Assembly: GCF_000003815.2 (NCBI RefSeq)
Contig: NC_049997.1
Location: 4,054,422-4,118,421, forward strand
DNA: 64,000 nt
Reading direction: 5' to 3'
From: Branchiostoma floridae
Taxonomy: Eukaryota > Chordata > Leptocardii > Amphioxiformes > Branchiostomatidae
Shown: piece after piece, positions 37,692 through 48,207 of the stretch
Numbering within the stretch: the stretch's first letter is position 1
Layout: every line of letters begins with the position of its first letter
The notes under the pieces: model-generated
What the model was told of the DNA's origin: nothing
What the model saw: the letters and a program-made list of their open reading frames with translations, nothing else
Databases searched by the model: none
Position numbers and translations under genes: made by a program

Positions 37692-40446
37692 CATGCCCCT
37701 TTTTCAGCGTCATTGGAATAAGTTGGCAGAATAATCAAATATTAGTACATGAAACTATAAAAACGAAAAAAACAAACATGAACATGATAAAGTTTACTCG
37801 GTAAATAATGTATACCGGGATGTCTAACCTGAATCATGAACGTAAATGATTATGATGATGTCCGTTGTAAATTCCGGTATGGCTGCTTTGAAAAGGCGTC
37901 AGCTCTCTCTCTATGATAATGGACACCTGATCTGCCATACCTTATCACACTTGGAGAATTTGATAAATACACAAATAAATATATCCCTCAACGATTTGCA
38001 CACAAATGTTTGAGTAAATCCATGAATTTTTAGTATGCTTTAAACCTGATTTAAGACACCGTCATCTTTGATCTTCTTAAATTAGATCCATAGCAGGAGG
38101 AGGACTGCTTCTTCTTGGGATTTACCCGATCCAGTTCGCCACCATGGTGTTTGGAGGAGAGGAACCAGAGGACATCACTGTTAGTGGAAATCTCACGGAT
38201 GGGGGTGAGCTGCTGTATTTTCAAAAGCATCTTTGTGATGAGATGGGACGGGGTCACTGATAAAGACTTAGTTTGGCCCGCTAGTGACCTAGATAGACTG
38301 GAGATAGAGACCAGAGCTTCACTCGAGGGTTGTGAGGGCCAGGGGAAGGTCCAGCCTGAGTCACTAGTACTGGATTTAGTAGGATTTCATGGATTAAAGA
38401 AGTTCAAGAGTACACTTCAGTCTCGCGCCTCCTGACAATCTTCTAGATCTAACGTTTCTTGTAAATCTTAACCATTCATACAAAATCAAGTTGATGATGC
38501 TAGATTATGCTCATTTACTTATTCACGTATGTTTATTCTTGTGGATGTCGCGACATTCTGATTTGACGTAGTACTACTACATGTATAACGCCTGTTCATC
38601 TTTATTCGCGGGGTAACCTATATCCGTTTTCTTTAAAAAATATGGTATTGTTCAGTGAATCCAGCTAAAGTTCTAAAGTTTATTTAGGGACATCAAGTTG
38701 ACGGACGGTGATTTCAAAGTGAACTGATATTTTGAAAATAATGCAATTTCAAACCACAAAATACCCAGTTTTTTTTAGAACAACGGATATAGGTTACCCC
38801 GTGGATAATTTTGATATAGCGTTATCTGGCATGTGATATGATTTAGCTACTTAAAATGTTTTGCCCAGGAGTTGACGAGACTGTCACCATTGTTCTGAAG
38901 TACAGCCACAACAGGATGGCAACTCTGGTCTGTAGTACAGCTGCAAACTTTGCTAACGAGGCGTATGTCTACGGGACTGAGGGCTCTGTCAAGGTGTGTG
39001 CAATGACATCCAGACATGTGCTTTAAATACTTTGCTACATGCAGTGGGAATAATGAAACGTACAATGTTTACACTTTGAGTCTATAGCTAAGCATGATTG
39101 TACAGCTGAAATGAAATTAAAATACCAACCTGGCGATCTTTTAGCTTCTCCTGAAGTGTAGCAATATGCCCCACAAAACGTCTACAAAGTGTAATGTATA
39201 CTAGCAGGTACAGGGTCAACATTCTATTTCTTGTGACAGTTATAAATGTAAGCGCAGATTTAGCTTAAAATGTACTGTTTATCTAATTGATGGAAGAAAT
39301 GTACATATGATGAGTAACGTTTCTACATCATTGATGTTTTTCAGATTCCGTTCTTCTGGTGTCCCACAGAAGTGATCGCTCCAGACGGGACCCACGAGTT
39401 CCCCCTCCCTCCTCCAGGGAAGACTCTAAACTTTGAAAACAGCACGGGGATGAGGTTTGAAGCCATGGAAGTCAGGAGGTGTCTACAGGAAGGTCAGGAA
39501 CAGATATATGCTGAATTAACCCTTATGCTTGGGTCACATTTCCGTGGCCCGGTCGGGCTAGACTGTTATTTGTGGAAGTGAAAAAAAATCGGTTTAAGCC
39601 ATTAAATATGTACAAGGCATGCTGTTGAATTATTTTCGGTACGTTTTATATTGTTTTTTGTCGTCCTTTATATTGTACTTTTCCTTCTCCGAAAAACTGC
39701 TCAGAATGGTCCCAAATAGACAGAAGTAGCATGAAATGCACAATTATTGATTAGGAAAAGAAGAAAATAAATAATACTCTCGGATGTAGGGGCCGCGTAG
39801 CACAGTGGTAGTGTATTCGGCCCGTGACCGAGAGGTCGCCGGTTCGAATCCGCCTGCCGTGTTGCCGGTCTTGTGCCCTTGGGAAAGGCACTTTACACGA
39901 CTTTCCTCACTTTACTCAAGTGAAAAATGAGTCGTCCCTCGGATAGGACGTTAAATGGAGGTCCCGTGTATGGGGAGAGCCATACCCCATGCACGTTAAA
40001 GAACCCCCACACGTGCGATGGTGCGGTGTGCGTTGGTGCAAATCCTTCTGTCGGGAGTTGGTGATTCACTTCAAATCACCCGGATGGAGGCCTGGCGAAC
40101 CTCTGTCTCGTATCAGCCACATGGTGAATTACATCATTCACCCGGACGGGAGACCTGGCGCATCCCCGTCTTGTAATTAGCCATACGAAAGGGTATGTCA
40201 CCCCGTAAGGGGCGGTATAACCCCGTCGTGTGTAAACATGTGCGAACATGTTTGATCACGTCGATGATGAGGAGAGAACCCATTTTACTTTTTTCTTTCA
40301 CATTTTGACAGTTTGTTGTAATTCATAATGCTGCAGGTTTGATTGAGAGTCCCCTGATGAGCCATGCCATGAGTCTACAGATAACCGGTATCCTGGACCA
40401 GGCACGGAAGGTAGTTGGGGTGGTGTATGACCAGGACAAGGAATGA
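34429..40446 (+). CDS. DHDH: DHDH paralogue A (dimeric dihydrodiol dehydrogenase family) with duplicated exon 4
   Basis: The coding sequence starts at ATG 34459, preceded by a leader acceptor (TATTACAG, exon from 34429) shared with copies B and C. Exons: 34459-34551, 35317-35428, 36593-36756, 4a 37169-37296 or 4b 37331-37464, 38096-38214, 38869-38993, 39345-39492, 40337-40446. With 4b the product is 334 residues, the length of human DHDH; with 4a it is 332. The family is Gfo/Idh/MocA: a Rossmann start [13 protein letters not shown] with the catalytic-type Lys (about 98), then GIY with the active-site Tyr (about 181). Known enzymes oxidise trans-dihydrodiols or D-xylose with NADP+. Odd: exon 5 reads [10 protein letters not shown] where copy C has GGSLLDLGIY, so the conserved Asp is Leu. 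Exon 4b has Lys in place of the Trp of AVWSR. The exon 2 donor is GTCAGA. Activity may be altered. Confidence 0.93.
35755..36140 (+). pseudogene. LINE C-terminal fragment with A-rich tail
   Basis: Reads [20 protein letters not shown], then a frame change, then [17 protein letters not shown] and [13 protein letters not shown] with a stop. This is the usual end of CR1/Jockey-type ORF2. It is followed by an ACAAGAAGAAGAACGAGAATAATAG tail. It lies in intron 2 of DHDH-A. Confidence 0.85.
36402..36524. repeat. (CA)n microsatellite
   Basis: A long ACAC run about 70 bp upstream of exon 3 of DHDH-A. His/Thr open frames over it are artefacts. Confidence 0.97.
37169..37464 (+). other. Duplicated exon pair 4a/4b of DHDH-A with 34-bp intervening intron
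   Basis: 4a (37169-37296, 128 bp) encodes [20 protein letters not shown] and 4b (37331-37464, 134 bp) encodes [20 protein letters not shown]. Both follow an AAG acceptor and end in AG before GTCAG, so both have the same phases and either alone preserves the frame. Splicing 4a to 4b would break it. The intron between them (37297-37330) is 34 bp, below the size normally spliced in animals. If it is retained the whole 296-bp block stays open and in frame, adding a hydrophobic linker [11 protein letters not shown] and giving 388 residues. Copies B and C have a single 134-bp exon 4. Confidence 0.9.
37637..37690. repeat. (CT)n microsatellite
   Basis: CTCT run in intron 4 of DHDH-A. Ser/Leu open frames over it are artefacts. 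Confidence 0.95.
38602..38808. mobile_element. MITE, GGGGTAACCTATATCC family, copy 1
   Basis: CGCGGGGTAACCTATATCCG on the left is answered by CGGATATAGGTTACCCCG on the right. A related element is at 49829-50036. About 200 bp, non-coding, in intron 5 of DHDH-A. Confidence 0.78.
39528..39710 (+). mobile_element. MITE-like repeat, 2168 family, diverged copy 3
   Basis: GGGTCACATTTCCGTGGCCC then GGTCGGGCTAGACTGTTATTTG and a diverged right side. It lies just after exon 7 of DHDH-A. Confidence 0.5.
39788..40030 (+). mobile_element. tRNA-derived SINE
   Basis: GTAGCACAGTGGTAGTG (box A) and CCGGTTCGAATCCG (box B) have tRNA spacing. The body TTGGGAAAGGCACTTTACAC, TTTCCTCACTTTACTCAAGT and CGGATAGGACGTTAAATGGA follows. 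The body is shared with 28255-28600. The head is tRNA-like but the 3' half does not close a cloverleaf, so it is a SINE and not a tRNA gene. Two further direct copies of a CACCCGGA(T/C)GG...CCTGGCG block lie at about 40077-40180. Confidence 0.85.
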
Positions 40447-42573
40447 ACCACAAGGGTCAAGGCTAATGAATACATAACTTACATGTAGAATAATAATGAT
40501 AATAATAATAATATCGGGTGTATTTGCAGCCAGTGCCATAGGCAGGTACCCAATGTGTTGAGTAATGAGGCTGATTAACGTGGCCGAGGCACCTCCTCGA
40601 GCACGGGACCCCCGTTTTACGTCCCTCCCGGAAGACGATATTAAAACAAAGTGTGGAATCCTTCTCTCCTCAAAATGTGCGTCAATTAAACGAACTGTTT
40701 CCTGACGTTACAGGTCGGTCGATGTAATATATGAAGCACGTGTAGATAACCCACTTAATGTCAAATCATTTATAAAATTAACGACTGTGGCCGCTAATAA
40801 AAAATTGTTGTCAAAAGATGCAATAAATGTATTGTCGACTGTCTTTTCATATTTTTTTTTGTTATCCTATCTGATCCATTTATCAATAATAAATGACTTG
40901 ATATATAAGTTATATATAAGCAAAAAAAAAAAAAAATATCGTGATTCTACGCGGGAGATCACTTCTTTGAAAACTTTTTCATGCGAACTTCGATAGAACT
41001 TTTATAGCAGTCCAGTATGTAACATGCATTGGCATAATACCGGTCATAAGCCTTATACCGGTCGATTAAAAATAGTGGAACTTAAAGAGATCTACACATG
41101 CAACAATAGTTATTTCTGAGGTATGCACACTTCAGACATCTAGGTGTCCAATGCATAATTTACAAAGCATCAATAACAATACATTCGAAGACAACAAGGC
41201 CAAAAGTTTTCAGGTCATTTTCGGGGCAGGCAAGCTCGTCGTGGGACAAACACACTGTCACGTTCATCGCAAGATTTGTAGATAATAATCACATGTGCTC
41301 ACGGCACAAGACGAGCATGATTCAACAGCAATCTTGAATTTATTTTGGTGACCTACAACTCGTGTAAAAGTGTGAGGAACCGTTGCATTATCGCCCGGAT
41401 CTACGACTGAATGGGTCAAATTGAACGTACGCCGCCATTTTCCCGCCATTTTTAATGCTACGGCCAGCAGTAAAGTTTTACGTCATAGCGGTTGTGACGG
41501 ACCAAAATTAAATGAAAATTCTTGTCAGTATACGCCCATTTTCTCATGACTTTTTGAATGCTCATGCAGATTTTTGTTTTGTGCAACTACTAACAGGAAA
41601 GAAAGGAACAACAGAGGATGTATAAAGGTACATAGCGGCAGTTAATTGTGCCGTGTTTCGTTCGACCGGTATAGGAGTGTAGTGCACCCCCTTCCAACCA
41701 CGCGCCCGTTCTCCGTGCAATTCCGCGATGTGTTCCAATTACGATATTATGTTTTTAGCAGGACCAGAGAGACAAATAATTTACACAGAAGAAGTGGCAA
41801 AGGTAAGCTGTAACAGCAACATGTAACTGGAGAAAATGATGCGTTGATCATTTGCTAAATTAGCATTGCTTGAGAAATTGCAGTAAACCGACCGGTATTA
41901 TGCCAATGGATGTTATTGGATTTATGCCTGTTTGGTCTTTGGTTCCCGCTAAATATCGATTTTGCCACAGATACACACTAGCATTTTGTTATCATTCTTT
42001 TGAGCATACAGGGATGAAAATGTGTTCTTTATTAGGATAAAATCAACAAAACTGATAAAATTTAGGCAGTAGAATATTTACAATAGCCACCCAAAGCGAC
42101 CGGTTATTTGGGGTCAAAGGTTACCAGCTGGTGGCGGTGACACACGTTTGAAAGGGTAAGACTTAAACTTTGGTTACTTATAAGAAGAAGCAAGGCTTAA
42201 GAAAGAGGATTTTAGTAGAGGTTTTGCATATTTATCATCAGTGACTAACAGCCAATGTTTTGCCTATGTGGTTCTTAAAATAACTCAAGTTTGAGCTCAA
42301 AATAATAGAGTTGTCAAGGGGCGACTAGCTCCAAAAGGAACGGTATACATGTATTAGATATACCGTTCCTTTTGGAGCTAAGGGGCGACCTGCATGTTCG
42401 GGCACAGACGCGACAACAAAACAAATTGAACACAACACAACGCGTCTGTATCTGTTAACTGCGTTTACTGTTAAAATCAGGCGTCTAGGAGACTATTTAT
42501 AGAGATCACAGTCACGATATGATGATATTACGGTCCAAAATTGTACCCAAACTACAGAAAGACACATGTACAG
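40447..42573. other. A-B intergenic region
   Basis: Apart from the inserted element at 41027-41908 it parallels the B-C spacer outside the 7.7-kb element: for example TTTTGTTATCCTATCTGATCC at about 40860 and 50100, and GGTTACCAGCTGGTGG at about 42119 and 50470. A 20-bp inverted repeat (CTCCAAAAGGAACGGTATA and complement) lies at 42330-42380. The tandem duplication unit therefore includes the spacer. Confidence 0.7.
41027..41908. mobile_element. TIR element, CATTGGCATAATACCGGTC ends, absent from the paralogous spacer
   Basis: Begins CATTGGCATAATACCGGTC and ends GACCGGTATTATGCCAATG, a perfect 19-bp inverted repeat. The matching position after DHDH-B (about 50247-50275, CAGTCCAATGTGTACTGGATTTATG) has no insert. 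Flanks ATGTAAC and ATGTTAT suggest a decayed duplication. About 880 bp, no recognisable transposase. Confidence 0.82.
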
Positions 42574-43458
42574 AGTTACGCAAGTAGCTGCACGTATGAT
42601 GGCACCGACACGTTGGGGGTTTGTGAGCGCCGGAAAAATCTGCAACGACTTTAAGGTGGCCCTGGACACTCTGCCGAAGGATGAACACCAAGTGAGTTAC
42701 TTGTCTAAATATTTTCATGTTTTAACTCTGAACTTGTGTACTTCATTAGCTATATGATAACGTTACATTAGTCAGTAGCTAGTCTTCATGGAGGGCAAAA
42801 GTATTAGATATCAATTTTAGGAAGTGATAACTGCATACTACTTCACATTATATGATTACTAGTAAGTACCCAGTTGCTCCACATGCCTCTAAAGCATCCA
42901 ATGTTCTACTAAACTCCCCAAGCTCCCTCTAATTGAATTAATCCTATGGCTGAATACAATGCAAAACTTTTAGGTAAGATTACAAAACTAATTTCAGGTT
43001 CGCTAAGAAATCTCGTCTTGTTCTTGTATTCTTTGCTATCTTATGAGCAATATGCCTTCTCGGTGTGCTTAACGTACCTCATTTATTCCGACAATATGTA
43101 CGATAAACAAAGTGTCTATGCGTATATAGGGAATTTTTTTTTGGCAATTTTGTTTGCAATGTTGTGTTATGTCACATTAGTTTGTTTTCTATTCTTCTAA
43201 TGTTACAAAGGTTGTGGCAGTGGCAGCCAGAAGCCTGGAAAGTGCCCAGAAGTTTGCCAAAACTCACGACATCCCGAGAGCCTACGGATCATATGCAGAG
43301 CTGGCAGCACAGGAGGACATTGGTAAGATAATTGACAAAAGTATTATTATATACATTTTCATTAGGTCATGATCAGCTACACAATTCTACAGATCTCCAT
43401 TACGTAGATGGTAGACTCTATGTTTTATTTTCATTGAAGACATTTGTCATCCCATCTG

Positions 43459-43830
43459 CAGGGCTCGAAATACTGGGTGCATGTGCACCCAGGTGCACCC
43501 AGAATTGGAGCTGTGCACTCAATTATTTTCTGTGGGTGCACAGGGTGCACCCAAATATTTTCTTGCATTTATGTATGTAAAGATATCAAAGTATACTAGT
43601 AATAGTAGTATACATCAAATCATCATATTCTTGACATCTAAGTGTTAGAAAGATAATAAGAATGCCTGTCATTTTTATGTGTTTAAGAATTTGATAATTG
43701 TAACTAAGTTCTATTATTAGGTTATTATTTGAATTTAAGTGGTGCTGCACCCAAAAATTTTTCGGTGCACCCAATTTTTTAAGCTGGGTGTTCCAGTGCA
43801 CCTAATCACAAAAATGAATTTCGAGCCCTG
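43459..43830. mobile_element. hAT-like MITE, CAGGGCTCGAAAT ends, copy 1
   Basis: Starts CAGGGCTCGAAATACTGGG and ends AATGAATTTCGAGCCCTG. It is flanked by CATCTG on both sides (43453-43458, 43831-43836). The interior is made of GGTGCACCC words. CAGGG...CCCTG ends are usual for hAT, although 8-bp duplications would be expected. In intron 2 of DHDH-B. Confidence 0.75.
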
Positions 43831-44451
43831 CATCTGTAAAAAGGGAAAAAGAAAATTTTTCAAACCATTGTGACGTGAAAAGTGGTGGATGGCTGCCCCT
43901 TTCCAGCTTGAATTCTCAGCTGCCCTTGTGAGTTGTCACTTACAAATAATTTTCTTTTTTAAGGTGTTACATATTAAAAATGATTTGTTCCATGCAATCC
44001 AGATGTGGTGTATATCGGCAACATCCACTCCCAGCATGCCCCAGTGACTACCATGATGCTCCAGGCAGGGAAGCCTGTCCTGTGTGAGAAGCCGATGTCT
44101 GTCAACTCCCGAGAGGCGAGGCAGATGATCGGCCTCGCCAAGGAGAAGAACCTCTTCATTATGGAGGTAATAAGGCTCTCCTAAGTTAGTCTTAGTCACT
44201 TGAGTCGAAGGAATTTTTTAGCTTTGTTTGTGTGTATGTTTGTCTCCAAGAACTCAAGAATGGCTCGCTGGATTGGTTTTAACATTTTGTGTGTTGGTCG
44301 TGACAGAAACTGGAAATGATTAGATTATGGGCCCCCTATTGGCTTTTTCGGGTAATGCAGTGGAACTTCAAGTTTCACTATTTCGTGTTCTGGACAAGCT
44401 ATGGTCATGATATTCAGGTGGTAGATACATGTTAACATTTGTAATCTCCAA

Positions 44452-44578
44452 GCAGATCCTACGGTGCCATAAGATAGTATCAAAGCTCAGCTGGAAGGAG
44501 TATAGCGGGCCAAAGGGAGTCAAACGGGCACCGTAGTTTGATACTTTATTATGCCACCGTGGATCTGCTTGGAGATTA
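44452..44578. mobile_element. MITE, TAATCTCC...GGAGATTA family
   Basis: TAATCTCCAAGCAGATCC and its reverse complement form long inverted ends. Related to 32723-32852 and 46544-46725, but I see no matching 9-bp flanks here. In intron 3 of DHDH-B. Confidence 0.75.
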
Positions 44579-44753
44579 TAGACCCTTGAAGGCGTGACAT
44601 AACTTTGAGTTCCCCGGTGTTGAGAAATGTTTGGTAGCTAAGAGCATGTAATGCAAACTGTTTTAACTGTTACCTTAAGTCATATGTTTTAGTAGTATAA
44701 TCAACATTATGCAGCATAACATTAACAACTTTGAAAATGAACCTAATCCAATA

Positions 44754-45115
44754 CAGGGCTCGAAATTCATTTTTGGGATTAGGTGCACTGGTGCACACAG
44801 CTTAAAAAATTGGGTGCACCAAAACTTTTTGGGGTGCACCACTTGAATTTAAGTAATAACCTAATAGCAAAACCTAGTTACAAGCTATCAAATTCTTAAA
44901 CAAGTACCATGATCAGACATTTTTGTTATTTTTCTAACACTTAGATGTCAAGAATATGATGTATACTTAGTATACATCATATTCTTGGTATCTTTACATA
45001 CAGAAACCTAAGAAAATATTTGGGTGCACCCTGTGCACCCACAAAAATTAATTGGGTGCATAGCTCCAATTTTTGGTGCACCTGGGTGCACATGCACCCA
45101 GTATTTCGAGCCCTG
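44754..45115. mobile_element. hAT-like MITE, CAGGGCTCGAAAT ends, copy 2 (opposite orientation)
   Basis: Begins CAGGGCTCGAAATTCATTTT and ends CAGTATTTCGAGCCCTG, with CAATA on both flanks. It is colinear with the reverse complement of 43459-43830, including the GGTGCACC-word interior. In intron 3 of DHDH-B. Confidence 0.78.
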
Positions 45116-45359
45116 CAATATGACATAGTAACTTTTGTTACAGGCTGTCTGGAGTCGCTACTTCCCAGCGTACAAAAAGATCCGTGACATCATCGACTCA
45201 GGGGCAGTCGGGGAAGTAAAAGTTGTGACGGCATGTTTTGGATTTAAAGTTGGTGATGTGCCGAGGTTAAGAGAAAGGTTAGTTTAGTTTTTACAATGCT
45301 GCTCACTGTTTTATTTATAGCAGTCTCCCTCAGTCATTATCAACTACTCAAACTACTGT

Positions 45360-45655
45360 ATGTCAGTTACTGATTTTTATACTAGTGACCCTGATTCAAC
45401 TAATAACTACTGTCAGTTACTGATTTTTATACTAGTGTCCCTGATTCAACTAATAACTACTGTCAGATACTGATTTTTATAATAGTGTCCCTGATTCAAC
45501 TAATAACTACTGTCAGTTACTGATTTTTATAATAGTGTTCTTGATTCAACAACTGACTTCTGACAGTTACTGATGTTTACATTAGTGTCCCTGATTCAAC
45601 CACAGACTACTGACAGTTACTAATTTTTATGCTAGTGTACCTGATTCAAAACTGA
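45360..45655. repeat. 50-bp minisatellite, about 6 copies
   Basis: TGATTTTTATACTAGTG...CTGATTCAACTAATAACTAC recurs with exact 50-bp spacing at 45371, 45421, 45471 and 45521, then decays. In intron 4 of DHDH-B. Confidence 0.92.
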
Positions 45656-45889
45656 TTGAGTGCTGATCCACTACTACTAGTTACTGATTCAACAACTGAT
45701 CTGCTACTACTGATCTACTTCTGTCAGTTACTGGTTTCTGTAGCAGCTTACCTGATTCAATGGGGAGCAAATGCCAATTTTTTTAAAAACTCCTCCAACA
45801 ATTATTTTTGTAGTATTGTATTAACTAATGCCAAGCACCCATCCATTTGTCTATCAAGTTTTCTTTTTGCTTCCAATCCCCACAGTTAT

Positions 45890-46255
45890 GTTTTGAGTCC
45901 GTCATCTAGCCCACTTAATAAATTTGGCATCCCGGATATCACCTCAGTGTTGCGGTCTCGTCGTCTCGGGTGGTTTGGACATGTAGAAAGATCAAGTGAC
46001 TGCATCAACACCTTCACCAAATTGAAATTGTCAGGCAACAGGGGTCGTCGTAGACCGATAAAAACTTGGATGGAGTGTGTTAGGACTTAGGAGGGACATC
46101 AAGGTGTTCGGTCTAACTAGGGTGAACTCCCTGGACAGATCTAGAGCAGCATGGAAGCGCGGTGTGAAGACTTACTAAGCTGACTGCTGCCTACCCCTTG
46201 TCAGGGATCCCAGCAGCAGTATAATCAAACAATGGATAGTGAGTGAGTGAGTGAT
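45890..46255 (+). pseudogene. LINE C-terminal fragment with GTGA tail
   Basis: The plus frame reads RRLGWFGHVERSSDCINTF and GRRRPIKTWMECVR, then after a frame change RVNSLDRSRAAWKRG. These are C-terminal landmarks of non-LTR ORF2 proteins. It ends in a (GTGA)n run. In intron 4 of DHDH-B, directly upstream of the broken exon 5. Confidence 0.8.
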
Positions 46256-46347
46256 AAAATCATGTCTTTACTGAATCTCTGATCTTGTTAGTTCCCAGGC
46301 TGGAGCAACCCTCCTTGATCTAGGGACCTGGGGATCTGGGGATCTAT

Positions 46348-47308
46348 TGCAAGTATGTTATACAGATGTATGATTTTACCACTACCTGTAGTATTGTGAC
46401 ATTGTATGGTAAAATTATATCATCACCAAGCAGTGACAACTCCAAGTCCTTCAAAATCGTGCTGCCAGGGTCATCCTACATATGAAATAACGATCCAGTG
46501 TCCAGGACTTACACACCAGACTCAACTGGCAGTACCTGATGCATAATCTGCAAGCAGATCCTACGGTAGCATAAGATTAGAATCAAAAGCTGGCAGAGGA
46601 GTGAAGCAGACTTAGGAGTGTGTTTCGGTACATGGCAAACGTACACCTCTTGGCTGACTACACTCCTTGGCCAGTTTGGTACTATCTTATGCCATCATGG
46701 GATTTGCTTGGTAATTTGGAGATTACCTGATGCAGTGCAGAAAGGAGCACATGTGTGTCATGGTTTTCAAATGTATTAACGGGCTTGTCCCGACATACCT
46801 GGTTGCCCATTTTGTACACAACCAACTGTTACACAACCACAATTACAAATGTATACTAGACATTAAAACATTACTGCTTCACAAACTCAATGACACTAAC
46901 ACAGCTGGCCATGGTCAGCACCCTTCCACATTCAGAGGCACAACATACTTCAATACTCTTCCAAATTACATAAGATAGTTAAACCAACTTTTTATTTATT
47001 TCATCTTTACCAAACAGTTTAAAGCTGCCTTAAGGCACATACCTCTTGTAGTATCTTGACCTCTGACCTCCACCTTTCGACTTTTTGGTTTTGACCTTTG
47101 AACGTTTATGGACTTGAGTTATGGACACTGATCTTGTTTTGATGCTTTGGTTTAAATGTGATATCGATATACTATATGTTTTCCACTGATGTCTTAATGG
47201 AATGTAACACATTGTTTTACATGTATGGTGGGCCCCCTTGGAAATCAACTTTGTAAAGTTGTAGGGGTCACCCACTCATCTTGAGATGAAATAAATAATT
47301 AAATAAAT
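46348..47308 (+). mobile_element. LINE fragment inserted into exon 5 of DHDH-B
   Basis: Exon 5 homology stops after GGGGATCTAT at 46347 and resumes with CCGATCCAGTTTGCC at 47309. Between them the plus strand encodes reverse-transcriptase C-terminal blocks: QNRAARV-type near 46450, LHTRLNWQYLM before the nested MITE and VMVFKCINGLVPTYLVAHF after it, then STFRGTTYFNTLPNYIR. The insert ends in an A/T-rich tail (AATAAATAATTAAATAAAT). I see no clear target duplication. Confidence 0.85.
46544..46725. mobile_element. MITE nested in the LINE, perfect 9-bp TSD
   Basis: Ends TAATCTGCAAGCAGATCC and TTTGGAGATTA are flanked by CCTGATGCA on both sides (46535-46543, 46726-46734). Removing element and one duplication restores the LINE frame as NWQYLMQCRKEHMCVMVF, which independently confirms the boundaries. 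Confidence 0.9.
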
Positions 47309-47863
47309 CCGATCCAGTTTGCCGCCATGGTGTTCGAAGGGGAGGAACCACAAGACATCACCACTAGTGGACACCTTAGTGATGGGGGTAAGATACTCTA
47401 TTCACAAACAAACAGAAAGCTGCTCTCCTCGTAAAATCACAGAACCCTCAAATAATAGTCTGTGTAACGCAAACTCCATTATCCGGAGCTTGTAGCCTCA
47501 TCCCGGGAAAATGGGATATTTATCTGTTTCCAAAAAAGAAGCCAAACCCAACTTGACTATATGTTGTCAACTTAAGTATTTGGATAGTCTCTTGTTACAA
47601 TAATGTCAATCACTGCCCTTGTCACAATTTCATGTTGCCTTATATACATCTTTACCACATGAATGTTTAACAAGTCCACTTACATGCAATTAGCCTTTGA
47701 AAATGGGCCTTCTTTTATTGTTTTTACTTGTCAACTTCTTTACTTTATTAGAGACAACTTAATCAGACTGAATTGTTGCCTGTCTGTTACATTCATACCT
47801 GTATTGTGGCAGAGCTCATGTACATGTAATGTAACTACATGTCACATCCAAACTCTACATATC

Positions 47864-48207
47864 CAGGGCTCAAAATACTTTTTTCTGCATACGTGCACTG
47901 GTGCAGGTAACATTGAAAATTACCTGCACCAGGCAAAATTTTACCTCCGCCACTATGAATTTAGGAAGTATGGATCATACTAAACTTGTTCAGGAACAAT
48001 TGCTATTTTTTGTTATCCTTTATAGGTGGTAACATTCAATGCAGCTAATAACAATCCATATGCAACTGCATCATAAGACATTTAATATGTATAAAACCCT
48101 TGTACATGGACCAGTGCAGGTTAAGTGCAGGTAGGCACCAGAAATACCTGCACAGCTCCAATTTTACCTGCACTAAACTGCATATGCAGGTGGTATTTCG
48201 AGCCATG
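47864..48207. mobile_element. hAT-like MITE, diverged member
   Basis: Begins CAGGGCTCAAAATACTTTTT and ends GTGGTATTTCGAGCCATG. The interior has TACCTGCACC words in place of GGTGCACC. In intron 5 of DHDH-B. Confidence 0.65.

Noticed and set aside
39788-39860. tRNA gene
   Set aside because: Box A and B are present but the fold does not close and the body is shared with another SINE copy.
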